The notes under the pieces were generated by a model that was given only the letters and a program-made list of their open reading frames with translations, did not search any database and was not told where the DNA came from. From Candidatus Melainabacteria bacterium (GTDB lineage Bacteria > Cyanobacteriota > Vampirovibrionia > Obscuribacterales > Obscuribacteraceae), in NCBI GenBank assembly GCA_003151275.1, contig PLXC01000067.1, positions 1 through 28,733 of the forward strand: 28,733 nucleotides of DNA, read 5' to 3'. Positions 7,715 to 16,062 of the stretch are shown here, piece by piece. Each line of letters starts with the position of its first letter. The stretch's first letter is position 1. Both the position numbers and the translations under genes were made by a program.

Positions 7715-8344
7715 ATGGAAGTGACAAAGCTCGATAGGGCTACGAAATTGATTCATTATGTGTCCATGGAGTACTTTTTTGATTGGTTGGCAAATGGATT
7801 GTTTCTACCCGACCTATCTCATTTCCAACAATCAGAACTTAACCGATTGGGAGATGTTGAAAGCAACTTGTTTTTTAAGTCGTTTATGATTGATGCTAAG
7901 CCAGATCTTTCCGACTGTCGGTCATTTGTTGGCAATGGAAGAGATGCAGTGATTATTGAGACTACTCTTCAAGCTTTGCATTTGTGGTTAGGCGAAACAA
8001 TAGAGACCGACAGGGGAACAGGACGCTGTACTTACGGCCAAATGAAATATTACACCGAAAAAAGCGAGCAGGAAAACGTTGTCGGAAAAATGAGTCCAGT
8101 CGAGAAAATAATGTGGCTTCCAGAGTCCTTTTCTGTGGAGGATGAGTACAGGGTTGTAATTCAAATACCAGAAATCGATAACGAAGAAAGTGACCATATT
8201 TATGTACTCAAAGGGCTTCTAGGGTTGTTTCATACTGCGTATGTTCATCCTAATAGCAAAACAGATGAAGTTCAGCAAAACCTTTTGGACAGCGGACTAA
8301 CCGAAGTCAAAGTACTCGCTGCTAATTTTGGCAAAACCAAATAA
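7715..8344 (+). CDS. DUF2971-like protein
   Basis: The 209-residue protein begins LIHYVSMEYFFDWLANGLFL, has SPVEKIMWLPESFSVEDEYR in the middle, and ends with TAYVHPNS...LTEVKVLAANF. This order (an opening 'Y.s.e.f..ml..g.l.lp', a central W-E-E-Y-R and a closing 'i..v..g......v') resembles DUF2971 proteins, which occur often in defence islands and toxin-antitoxin contexts but have no proven general activity. The match is by pattern only. AGGAGA at 7698-7703 lies 11 bases before the ATG. No membrane helix or signal peptide is visible. The gene stands alone but shares orientation with the neighbouring HEPN genes. Confidence 0.45.
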   Translation: MEVTKLDRATKLIHYVSMEYFFDWLANGLFLPDLSHFQQSELNRLGDVESNLFFKSFMIDAKPDLSDCRSFVGNGRDAVIIETTLQALHLWLGETIETDRGTGRCTYGQMKYYTEKSEQENVVGKMSPVEKIMWLPESFSVEDEYRVVIQIPEIDNEESDHIYVLKGLLGLFHTAYVHPNSKTDEVQQNLLDSGLTEVKVLAANFGKTK

Positions 8345-8486
8345 ACTCACTTGGATGAATCCAGATCTACAATTGACCGCAGCCATAGTTTCATGAATGA
8401 TTCAATAGCATGATAAAAGTGACCCAGCGATGTTATTAGCTTATATTGAATTTCATACTTCTTAATCAAGATAACTCGGAATTTTT

Positions 8487-9914
8487 ATGATCGATGCAAA
8501 TGAAGAACACGAATTGCTGACGGCGTTTGCAGAATGTCGACTAGATTTACAAATCAACAATATTGAAGTGCGGGTTGGTCAGCGATTGGTGCTGAGAGCT
8601 GAGCGAGGACGGTTGTATAGCACGCCTCAAAAAAAATTGCTTTTGGAGTTTCAAGCAGCACCAGTCCCAGTAAGCTTCCCGATGGACCCATTAGGCAGTT
8701 ATGAGGGCTTCATCGTAAACGCTACTGCAGATGAAGACTGGCTCATATCAACAACGCTATTTCTAATCACTCCGATTGCCTATCATAAAATCGAGATGAT
8801 GGTTGATTGGCGTTCAGAGACTTGGGAAGTAATTCTTCAGAGAAACAACAATAGTAACTTGGTTGGTTTGGAATATTTGGGTCTCGTTGATAAATTGGAA
8901 TGTCTTTTCGAAAATGGAACGGTCAGAGAGACTAAGTCTGGTAGGAATAAGGATGCCTTAGACTGGCTTGAACTACAAACTGCAGGTGTAAATGTTCAAG
9001 TGCACCAAGGGGAGAATACTTGGTCTTACGTGACTGTGCAAATGGGACAGCACTACGAAATTTCTAGATTTGGTTCGGAAGTATCAGCGACGCTGAACGC
9101 TATCAGCCTGCGTATGGGCAAGCGCACGGAAGCGTTTGCTGCTCATTGGAAATCTTCTAAAAGTGAACAACTGTGTCTTTCCGGTTTTCATTACAGTAGA
9201 CCAACACATAGTGGTAATGCGCCAATGATTCCACTAATTTTGCGAGACAATCAGGGCTCAAACTTTATTGCTTTGGCAAAGGAATATTTCTTAAAGCAAG
9301 CTGATTCCAAGATTATGAGCACACTGTGTGCTCTATGGGATGCCGAATTAGTATCTCGCGAAAATCATCGACTACAGATTGCAATAGCAGTCGAATCGCT
9401 ATCGACATATATCAATAAATTGCATCGAAAATCTGCTCAAACCGAAGCCAACAAAGCGAGAAAGACTGAAGAGAAAACCTTTTCGGAGCTCAAAGATAAA
9501 GCGCTTAAACTTCTTGCGCCGTTAGCAGGAAAGCCAGGTCACATCACTAGATTGAAAAATGTGATTGCGAGAACAGCGCTAAATGACGCTGGACCGAGAA
9601 TTCAGGACGCAGGAGAACGCCTTGGTCTGACCTTCTGCGCAGAGGAAATACAACTTTGGCGCGCAATGCGGAACCCGGCAGCTCATGGTGATCAAAGAGA
9701 ATTCGAGCCTCACGAAAACGATTTTTTCGCATGTCAGTCAATGCTTTATCGAATGATACTAGCTATGATTGGCTGGACCGGTCCCCGAAATCATTTTGGT
9801 CCGTTTGATCCGAAGCCCGTTCGCAAGGCTTTCACTGAACCCATTACGCATTCATTCAACTTAAACGATATTGACGGATTAAGGCGGGTAGAAAAGCAAG
9901 ATGGTTCTAATTAA
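8487..9914 (+). CDS. Large HEPN protein, ApeA-like
   Basis: The 475-residue protein has a long beta-rich N-terminal half (about 1-260) and a helical C-terminal domain (about 265-435). The latter contains IQLWRAMRNPAAHGDQREFE: Arg395-N-P-A-A-His400 is an R-x4-H HEPN motif, and the whole 'W...RNP.AHG' phrase resembles the HEPN domain of ApeA-type abortive-infection proteins. Those cleave RNA during phage infection; the large N-terminal part would be the sensor. A Lys/Glu-rich helix (about 310-345) precedes the core. This is the second HEPN gene in 5 kb and differs in size and layout from the one at 5.1 kb. The start has no strong ribosome site. Confidence 0.6.
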   Translation: MIDANEEHELLTAFAECRLDLQINNIEVRVGQRLVLRAERGRLYSTPQKKLLLEFQAAPVPVSFPMDPLGSYEGFIVNATADEDWLISTTLFLITPIAYHKIEMMVDWRSETWEVILQRNNNSNLVGLEYLGLVDKLECLFENGTVRETKSGRNKDALDWLELQTAGVNVQVHQGENTWSYVTVQMGQHYEISRFGSEVSATLNAISLRMGKRTEAFAAHWKSSKSEQLCLSGFHYSRPTHSGNAPMIPLILRDNQGSNFIALAKEYFLKQADSKIMSTLCALWDAELVSRENHRLQIAIAVESLSTYINKLHRKSAQTEANKARKTEEKTFSELKDKALKLLAPLAGKPGHITRLKNVIARTALNDAGPRIQDAGERLGLTFCAEEIQLWRAMRNPAAHGDQREFEPHENDFFACQSMLYRMILAMIGWTGPRNHFGPFDPKPVRKAFTEPITHSFNLNDIDGLRRVEKQDGSN

Positions 9915-9941
9915 TTCAACCGGACCCCAGGTGGACAGAAT

Positions 9942-9961
9942 TAAAAACACGCTAGTTTTTA
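9942..9961. terminator. Possible bidirectional terminator hairpin
   Basis: TAAAAAC (9942-9948) pairs with GTTTTTA (9955-9961) around an ACGCTA loop. It sits between the convergent HEPN gene and response-regulator gene. The stem is AT-rich and weak, but its A and T tracts give a U run on both strands. Confidence 0.35.
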
Positions 9962-10068
9962 GTAAGTAGCGAAACCAAACAATTGTCTTTTATGCAACCG
10001 AAAAACCATGTCATAAATCAAGGCAGCCAAATCACCAATCAATGGGGCACCATAACTCTCCTTCGTAA

Positions 10069-11004
10069 TTAGCTCTGCTCTTCTCGTAAACGCTCGATCG
10101 CATCAAGGGCGTGACGCTCTGCTTCAGAATGTTCGTAGGTAATCCCAGTTATCTGATCACGTCCCGGCATCTTGGGAAGCATTACGAATCCTAATTGCAC
10201 TGCCTTCAATGCAGCCTGATATCTCGTTGGCACCGCAAGTTTGGCAAGCAAAGACTCAATACAACTCTCCACTTTGCGGAGTTTGAGATCTAGCTCGTCA
10301 CTAATTTCCTTATTGCGCATATCAAGTCTGATCAACACCTCAATTTCTTGATCGGTAAGGCCAATGCTCAATGAAGAACTGCCAGGATCTTGTTTTATAA
10401 ACTGAAGAATCTGAGGCTCACAATAAGGCAGATGCGAATCCGCGAGTTCTATCGCTTCCAGCAACACTACAGACCCCGAACTCTTCAGACAATAGCCCAT
10501 GGCGCCGTTTCGATACAGTTGATGAAAATGTTTAGTTGCGTGATACATATCAGTTGCAACAACAATCCGAGCCGCGGGAACCTCCATACAGGCGCGACGT
10601 ATGAGCGCCAGTCCGTTCATCCTTTCCAGGTTAACATCAGTGATCACAAGATTAGGTACAGTTTTCCGAATCAACTCTAACGCGGCTATGCCATCTCCAG
10701 TACAGCCAACGACATCAGCGACTGAATGAATCATAGCTGCCATTCCTTGCTGAATTATCTCGTTTCTCTCGCAGACTAGAGCACGCAGCCGAGTTATTGC
10801 TCCTGATGATCCAGCGCCTCCACCAGGTCTCCTTTTGAAATTGTCAAAGTTACCGCCCTCTCCAGCTCCTATCGCGGTTTTCCCTTTACGGCCAGACCCA
10901 CCACGCTGAATTTGTAGCTGCTTCTTTTGACTTTCCTGCTTCCATGACCGATCACATCCGTGCTGTCTCAAAATTTGTGCAACCACGTTTCTATTATCTT
11001 CCAA
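10069..11004 (-). CDS. NarL/LuxR-type response regulator
   Basis: A receiver domain spans about 72-190, with phosphoacceptor Asp123 (NLVITDVNLERMNG) and conserved Lys174 (GAMGYCLKS). A LuxR-type helix-turn-helix spans about 214-272 (GLTDQEIEVLIRLDMRNKEI, then DELDLKLRKVE). It should act as a phosphorylation-controlled DNA-binding regulator. No histidine kinase adjoins it. The first 70 residues are unusual: charged, then Gly-rich (RRPGGGAGSSG), with no Met before residue 88. The start used is a TTG, and the frame stays open about 25 codons further up. Either a non-ATG start is used or the N-terminal part is a relic. The 37-residue tail after the HTH is also extra. Confidence 0.85.
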   Translation of the reverse strand: MEDNRNVVAQILRQHGCDRSWKQESQKKQLQIQRGGSGRKGKTAIGAGEGGNFDNFKRRPGGGAGSSGAITRLRALVCERNEIIQQGMAAMIHSVADVVGCTGDGIAALELIRKTVPNLVITDVNLERMNGLALIRRACMEVPAARIVVATDMYHATKHFHQLYRNGAMGYCLKSSGSVVLLEAIELADSHLPYCEPQILQFIKQDPGSSSLSIGLTDQEIEVLIRLDMRNKEISDELDLKLRKVESCIESLLAKLAVPTRYQAALKAVQLGFVMLPKMPGRDQITGITYEHSEAERHALDAIERLREEQS

Positions 11005-11237
11005 TTGTTCGAAACTTATCAGACGAATCGATAACTTGATCGTGATTCTCGCGACTAAGGATTTCGAACAAGTCCTATTGCGAAGCTACGGTTGTGCAAA
11101 AAGCGGTTATGGATCTTTTGTATCAACCTAATTAAAGTCCCGGTATGAGCGATCATTCTTGGCGCCTCTGTATTTAGCACGCCTGCCGTAGGGAAAACCG
11201 TATAGTCTTTAAACTCCTTCAGGGTCATCATAGGATC

Positions 11238-11723
11238 ATGAAACCTCTGGTCCTACCATCGATTGCTATTTTGTTCGCTTCTTTGACACTCTTTGCCACC
11301 GCAGCTAGTGCCGCAGACTATTCTGATTTGGTTAAAGAAGGCTTAGGGTTGATGCACAACGATTCACAAGAACGAAAAGCACCAGAAATCCGTCCATTTC
11401 TAGACAGCGGATATTTCTACGTCCACAAAGGTCCGATTATTATTCGCTCTATTATTCAAGCCAATCACGGTTTCACTGGTCCTTTAAATACTAACGACAT
11501 TCCAACTTTTGTAGACAATGAATTCCGCGTTGGCGGATACGGACTCTCTGGCCCCAACCTTGGTGCCTATCTTCAACCGTACCCCTCTCATGCATGGTTC
11601 TACACCGCCGCAACTGCAAGAGGCTGGATGCTCGCCAAATTGAAAGCCACCGGCGACAAAGACGCTTTCGCCGCTCCTTTCATCCTCACTCCGCTCTTCT
11701 TCCCACTTTGGAGACCACGATGA
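11238..11723 (+). CDS. Secreted protein of unknown function
   Basis: A typical Sec signal peptide (MKPLVLPSIAILFASLTLFA, then TAASAAD) should be cut after Ala-Ser-Ala at about residue 25. The mature part of about 135 residues is aromatic and Gly-rich (DSGYFYVHKGPIIIRSI, VGGYGLSGPNLGAYLQP) with no known motif. TAGGA lies close before the ATG. Its stop overlaps the ATG of the next, broken gene (ATGA at 11720), so the two were once a translationally coupled pair of exported proteins. Confidence 0.6.
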   Translation: MKPLVLPSIAILFASLTLFATAASAADYSDLVKEGLGLMHNDSQERKAPEIRPFLDSGYFYVHKGPIIIRSIIQANHGFTGPLNTNDIPTFVDNEFRVGGYGLSGPNLGAYLQPYPSHAWFYTAATARGWMLAKLKATGDKDAFAAPFILTPLFFPLWRPR

Positions 11724-11993
11724 AAACTGAACGCATCTTGCCTTATCACTTTCTCCGCTACTAGCTGGGCCACGAAAAACGCAGAAATTGGTGCTCGATA
11801 CAGCGCACTGCAACTTCAATTCTTAGGTGATGGCATTGTGGCTCAACACATAGTTCAGGACCGACTTCTGGACCGACCGCCAGCCAAAACTCCTCTCGTT
11901 GTTCTCGAAGATGCACCTTGTGATTTTCTGCCGCGTGTTGAAATCTGTCATCCTCCACTAACCTCTTCAAATCAGCCCGTCTTTTCGTTGTGA
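11720..11993 (+). pseudogene. Frameshifted exported protein coupled to the preceding gene
   Basis: The ATG at 11720 overlaps the upstream stop as ATGA. Read as is, it gives only 14 codons. If the AAAA run at 11723-11726 had three A's, the frame would read M-K-L-N-A-S-C-L-I-T-F-S-A-T-S-W-A, a good signal peptide, and continue open to the TGA at 11991 (GARYSALQLQFLGDGIVAQH, then VQDRLLDRPPAKTPLVVLED). I therefore call a one-base frameshift in a homopolymer. Function is unknown; pairing suggests it worked with the upstream secreted protein. Confidence 0.4.
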
Positions 11994-12049
11994 TCCAAAA
12001 GTCGCCAAGATTATGCCATGCAAGCATATTGGAAAGTCCCGAAAGTCTT

Positions 12050-12115
12050 GCGCGGCAAGAGACTCGAACTCCTACCTCTCGGTGCAAACGAAGCGCCGCT
12101 GATGACGTCCAACTA
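12050..12115 (-). pseudogene. tRNA-Ala(TGC)-like fragment at the integrase 3' end
   Basis: On the minus strand, directly after the integrase stop, there is an anticodon arm CTTCG-TTTGCAC-CGAGA (12077-12093, anticodon TGC, one mismatch), a T arm AGGAG-TTCGAGT-CTCTT (12057-12073) and a seven-base segment GCCGCGC in the 3' acceptor position. No matching 5' acceptor strand exists and CCA is absent. It looks like a decayed tRNA or a carried attachment site; tyrosine integrases often use tRNA 3' ends. Confidence 0.35.
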
Positions 12116-13354
12116 ATATTCGACTGTCTTACGGTGCCTGAAGTGGATAACATTCTTTGAGTCCGCCCCAGAAGCTTCTGGAATTATCTCCGCAGTGGCT
12201 GTTTCACTCGTTGCCAACAAAGCGTTTGTCGCGTTCTCCATTGCGTGTCTAACTGGTTCCAAGTTCAGTCGCGCATAAATGGCAGTGGTGTTGGAGTCTT
12301 TGTGATTTAGAGTTTTACCGATCACATGCAGGCTTGCTCCAGTCGCAGCTTGCCAGCTACCCAAAGTGCGGCGGAGATCGTGCAAGTGCACGTCATCCAA
12401 TCTTGCTCGCTTCTTTATTCTCAGCCAGGCGTCCTTTGGCGACACCAAATGACCTGTCTTGCCGTTTCCTGGAAAAACCCATTCCTTGTTGCTCGTGTTC
12501 TGCTCACGTTCTTGCAAAATTTCCATCGCCTTAGGGACGAGCGGCACCGTATGTGGTTGTCCATTTTTAGAATCTGGCATGCGCCATGTTTTGGCGTCGA
12601 AGTTTACTTCTTCCCAACGCATTGAAGCGACATTAGATCGGCGAGCTCCCGTGAGCAGGCACAGATAAATAAAGTCACGAATGAGAGGCTTCTCTTCGTT
12701 CAAGGCGTTGAATAAGCGAGGCAACTCGTCTGATTGCAGAAATCTATCGCGTGACTGAAGTCTAAATTTAGCGACACCGTTGGCTGGGTTTTCGCCCAAA
12801 TATATTTCAAGTGATTTAGACCGGTTGATAACGGCTCGCAGAAGCTCGAAGGTGCGATTCGCAGTAGCACGTCCATTTTCACGGCCCAGACGATTCACCA
12901 TAGCCTGGACGTCGCCTCTCGTTATCGTATCGAGCTTCTTATCCTTCCAATGAATGAGGTAGCGGTTGAAGCAATAAATCATCACTTCCCAAGTCTTGCA
13001 GTGCGACTTTGCGTATTCTTCGATGTAAGTATTAAAGACGGATCCCAGTGTCGGCACTTTAGCGACTTCTTTTCTTTGCTGCATAGGATTTTCGCCCATA
13101 GAAACCAGGGCATTTAATTCAAGGGCTTTGTTTCTCGCTTGCTCAATTGAAGTGTCCGGGTATTGGCCAATAGCCACGCGCTGAGGGCGACCTTGCACCC
13201 GGCGGTAGAAAACAAAGTATTTAAATCCGGACTGGCCAACACGCACTGCCAGTCCGTGGACTTTCTCATCGTAAAAGTAAACGTAGTCTTTTGTGCCCGG
13301 CGGCTTAGTCAGGCTATCGAGTATTGCTTTGGTGAAATTGACGCGATCTTTCAT
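12113..13354 (-). CDS. int: Tyrosine integrase, P4/DUF4102 type
   Basis: The 413-residue protein has the arm-binding N-terminal domain (YFYDEKVHGLAVRVGQSGFK), a SAM-like core-binding domain (about 104-200) and a catalytic domain with Arg238 (LTGARRSNV), Lys263, His325-x-x-Arg328 (HDLRRT), His351 (LNH) and nucleophile Tyr360 (AIYARL). All catalytic residues are present, so it should be active. A C-terminal tail of about 40 residues follows. GAGGAG lies 10 bases before the ATG. One tRNA-like fragment abuts its 3' end, and a second tRNA fragment and short repeats lie upstream of its start, consistent with an integration module for a genomic island or satellite. Confidence 0.9.
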   Translation of the reverse strand: MKDRVNFTKAILDSLTKPPGTKDYVYFYDEKVHGLAVRVGQSGFKYFVFYRRVQGRPQRVAIGQYPDTSIEQARNKALELNALVSMGENPMQQRKEVAKVPTLGSVFNTYIEEYAKSHCKTWEVMIYCFNRYLIHWKDKKLDTITRGDVQAMVNRLGRENGRATANRTFELLRAVINRSKSLEIYLGENPANGVAKFRLQSRDRFLQSDELPRLFNALNEEKPLIRDFIYLCLLTGARRSNVASMRWEEVNFDAKTWRMPDSKNGQPHTVPLVPKAMEILQEREQNTSNKEWVFPGNGKTGHLVSPKDAWLRIKKRARLDDVHLHDLRRTLGSWQAATGASLHVIGKTLNHKDSNTTAIYARLNLEPVRHAMENATNALLATSETATAEIIPEASGADSKNVIHFRHRKTVEY

Positions 13355-13458
13355 ATTTAGTCTGCTCCTCTGTAATGAATAAGACGCCGGGAATCGTTTT
13401 CAAGTTCATCTGAGTTGTTTGACAAAATTTGTTCTTCATCGATGGTTTAGATAAAAAA

Positions 13459-13697
13459 TTGCTACGTTTTGGCTACGTTTTGGTTCGTTTTTGATCAGAT
13501 TTGCCGACGTTGCTACGCGGCTCTGGCAAGCCGTATAAGCGTTTCTAGCCAAACCACATGGTTCGAATTTGGACACTTGAAATGGTCCGCAGCAAGCTCA
13601 CTGGAGGGCTAATCCAGTGCGTTTGCAGGTTTTATGAATTAGCCCCTCTGGGGTGACAACAAAGACGGGATTGCTACGTTTTGGCTACTTTTTAGGT
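13459..13697 (+). repeat. Direct repeats, possible integrase arm sites
   Basis: TTGCTACGTTTTGGCTAC occurs at 13459 and again at 13671, followed in both by a T run. The first copy itself contains two tandem GGCTACGTTTTGG-like units, and a partial copy (GTTGCTACG) is near 13510. They lie between the integrase start and the tRNA-Arg fragment, the normal place for arm-type binding sites of an attP region. Confidence 0.45.
13599..13645. repeat. Competing inverted repeats in the att region
   Basis: CACTGG (13599-13604) pairs with CCAGTG (13614-13619). GGGCTAAT inside that loop (13606-13613) is an exact complement of ATTAGCCC at 13638-13645. The two hairpins exclude each other. They lie between the two copies of the direct repeat and may be protein sites or a recombination structure. 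Confidence 0.4.
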
Positions 13698-13808
13698 GAA
13701 ATGAGGTCAAATTTGGTCGATTTTGAGGCAATTTATGGTGTAGCCATCAGGTTGCCGGGTGATACAAACGATAATACTGGTGAAGGTTTGGTAAAGGCAA
13801 GGAAACGA

Positions 13809-13876
13809 CGAGGTCCGGGATCTCGGTGTGGCTACGAACCATGAGGTCGGGAGTTCGAATCTCTCCAGGCACGCCA
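13809..13876 (+). pseudogene. tRNA-Arg(ACG) fragment, likely attachment site
   Basis: From 13809 the sequence folds as a tRNA without its 5' acceptor strand: D arm CGAG/CTCG, anticodon arm TGTGG-CTACGAA-CCATG (anticodon ACG), T arm GGGAG-TTCGAAT-CTCTC, acceptor 3' strand CAGGCAC, discriminator G and an encoded CCA (13874-13876). The required 5' strand GTGCCTG is not upstream, where 13800-13806 reads AGGAAAC. This is what an island end looks like after integration into a tRNA gene: the intact copy should lie at the other end, outside this window. Confidence 0.6.
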
Positions 13877-13982
13877 ATTTTACCGATGTCATAAACGCTG
13901 GTCTTCCTCTGGTCTTCCTTTAGAAGTCAAACTAGAGGAAGTTTTAGTAAGCTAGCAATTTCACCTCAGCAGCGCGTAAAAA

Positions 13983-15206
13983 ATGAAATTCCAACTTTTG
14001 ATCGCGCTAATTATGGTGCTAGTCGCCTCTGGTATGGCAAACGCTATGTTTGAACCGGTGATATACCAAAGCGTGCCAATTCAGCGTATGTTGGACAATC
14101 TTGAAAAACTGAGCCAACAGCCGGGCATCAGTGACTCGGATAAGTCGATGCGAGAATTTCAAATCGGACGATTACACGCTATGGCTTACGCTCTTAAAAC
14201 GGAACAAGGGCGCAATAAAATGTGCGTTGTTGTTGACGAACGAAAGCAAAACCGAGAATTGATTTATCGACCTGAGTCGCCTAAACTCGCGAAACCGGAG
14301 CTGGAACCAAATTTCGAACGACTGCCCGACTATTATCAATTCAAAGTCACACCGACAACTGATACTGCGTTGATTGATGCAAGCAAAAAACATTTGGAAC
14401 AGGCGATACAACATCTCAATGTCGCACATTTGTTAGCGCCTGATTCGCAAGTGATCAATCTTGGTTTAGCCTGGTGCATAGATCAAAGTGGAAATAAGAC
14501 CGAAGCGCTTAAGCTATATCGCAAGATAATGAAGGACAGTTGGACGGTTGAGAATGCTTCTGCAGAAGGTCCTGCGTTCACGGCTAAGTCGTTGTACCAA
14601 GAAGCCGCCTTATATGCACTTGCGGATCTCGATCCTGCAACTGACGAGCAAGAGATAAAAGTCATAGAAGGTAGAGTCGCTGAATTGTCCAAGAAACCAA
14701 GGTCCATCACACCAATTGTGGTTCCTTTGCGGGCAGATTTAATGCCGCGAGATTTGATGCAGAAAGCAGACGTTTCATTCGACTTGGACGGACAGGGAAA
14801 GCGCCGGTGGTCACAATGGCCCAGCAGTCGCGCTGGCTGGCTTGTATACGTCGGTGATGGCAGTAAGCCTATAAATTCCGGACTTCAGTTGTTTGGTCAA
14901 AGCAGCTTCTGGATTTTCTGGAAAGATGGTTATGATGCGATGGCGTCTCTCGATGATAATGCCGATGGCAAACTAACTGGCCGTGAATTGCAAGGTTTGG
15001 CGCTCTGGTGCGATAAAAATTCAAACGGTATTTGTGAACCAGGAGAAGTGAGGTCGCTGCCGGAATTCGCAATTGTTGGATTGTCTTGTAAGAAGACGGT
15101 TGGCATCGATGGCACTATATTTAGTGCTCGCGGCGTCGATTTTGCCGATGGAACCACCGGGAATACTTTCGATTGGATTGTACCGGAATGCAAAGTCTGG
15201 AACTGA
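13983..15206 (+). CDS. Exported protein with TPR-like and calcium-binding regions
   Basis: A signal peptide (MKFQLLIALIMVLVASGMAN, cut near Ala21) exports the protein. The middle (about 130-230) is helical with TPR-like spacing (HLEQAIQHLNVAHLLAPDSQ, then GNKTEALKLYRKIM). The C-terminal part (from about 260) follows the pattern of secreted calcium-binding proteins: VSFDLDGQG, W-LVYVGDG, INSGLQLFG, then two EF-hand-like loops DDNADGKLTGRE (about 323) and DKNSNGICEPGE (about 343), then a 'SLPEFAIVGLSC' strand. It probably binds calcium outside the cytoplasm; the substrate is unknown. The gene lies just outside the tRNA-Arg fragment, so it probably belongs to the chromosome rather than the island. 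Confidence 0.65.
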   Translation: MKFQLLIALIMVLVASGMANAMFEPVIYQSVPIQRMLDNLEKLSQQPGISDSDKSMREFQIGRLHAMAYALKTEQGRNKMCVVVDERKQNRELIYRPESPKLAKPELEPNFERLPDYYQFKVTPTTDTALIDASKKHLEQAIQHLNVAHLLAPDSQVINLGLAWCIDQSGNKTEALKLYRKIMKDSWTVENASAEGPAFTAKSLYQEAALYALADLDPATDEQEIKVIEGRVAELSKKPRSITPIVVPLRADLMPRDLMQKADVSFDLDGQGKRRWSQWPSSRAGWLVYVGDGSKPINSGLQLFGQSSFWIFWKDGYDAMASLDDNADGKLTGRELQGLALWCDKNSNGICEPGEVRSLPEFAIVGLSCKKTVGIDGTIFSARGVDFADGTTGNTFDWIVPECKVWN

Positions 15207-15344
15207 TCCTTTGAACTCATCCTTCAGTAAATCATGAGTACTATCTTCAGCAGACTCGAGCTTAGAAAGTGCGTGTTGTTGGCTGCTCCTTCGGGCTAAC
15301 AGCTCTAAGAAGAATTCCCGGAGCAATTTCTTGGAATCTGACAT

Positions 15345-15944
15345 ATGGCATCTTGGGAAGCCTGCCAAATGGGTCAGCTACCTCGTTACCCTTCATATCC
15401 AGATTACAAACGTAGTGGCGTTCCTCTCAATCGTTCCACGCTCTCTGACTTCTACGCTCAATTGGCTGCCATTCTCCTCCCTTTCTACAATTTCATGCAC
15501 TTGCTTCTTCTGCAATCGAAGATCATTTCCACCGACGACACCCCGGTCAAAGTGCTCGATCGCAGCAAGGAAAAGAAAATTAAGAGAGGACGCAAATGGG
15601 GATTCCTCGGCGATGAAGAACACCCCGTCAATCTTTTTCTCTACACTAACAGCCGAGGCCGCGACGGTCCTCTAGAGTTTCTCAAGGGCTGGACAGGATT
15701 ATTGCAAGGCGACTGCTTCTCTGGCAACATCGCCATATGTGCCACCATGGGCACCATTCTTGTAGCTTGCCTCGCGCATGCTCGCAGATACTTCATCAAA
15801 GCTCTGCTCAATGATAGACAGGGATGCAATCAGGCATTGCTCATGTTTCAGTCTCTCTACGAAATCGAGCGCACCGCCAAACAACTGGAACTCTCAAGCG
15901 ACGATTTGAAAGTCATGCGTGAGCAACAAATCCTACTGGTGTGA
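15345..15944 (+). pseudogene. IS66-family transposase remnant
   Basis: The frame carries the IS66 TnpC core: GVPLNRSTL, ILLPFYNFM, then STDDTPVKVLD (first catalytic Asp), KRGRKWGFLGDEEHPVNLFL, GPLEFLKGWTGLLQGDCF (second Asp region) and CLAHARRYF. An IS66 transposase is normally about 500 residues; the zinc-finger N-terminal part and the final Glu region are missing, and no TnpA/TnpB or IS ends are visible. After the stop the same frame continues open (SFDYLNHASHVKAFYVLYPK) to about 16110, possibly more of the relic with a premature TGA. It is inactive. Confidence 0.7.
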
Positions 15945-16062
15945 TCTTTCGACTACCTGAATCATGCCAGCCACGTAAAAGCCTTTTATGTGCTCTATCC
16001 GAAAGCTTCAGCGAATGAGCTGTGCCACAATGCTTTGCTGAATGGTGCGCAGTGCTGCCGTA

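Noticed and set aside
11761..12153. 130-codon minus-strand frame after integrase 1
   Set aside because: It overlaps the integrase end and the tRNA-like fragment; the translation is His/Arg/Glu-rich and matches nothing, and the plus strand holds the broken exported gene.
13459..13697. CRISPR array
   Set aside because: Only two to three imperfect repeats with unequal spacing, no cas genes nearby; better explained as integrase arm sites.
15021..15341. Minus-strand frame with MSDSKKLLREFFLELLARRS near the IS66 relic
   Set aside because: Only about 45 codons fall outside the exported calcium-binding gene; there is no ribosome site and it reads into an antisense shadow.
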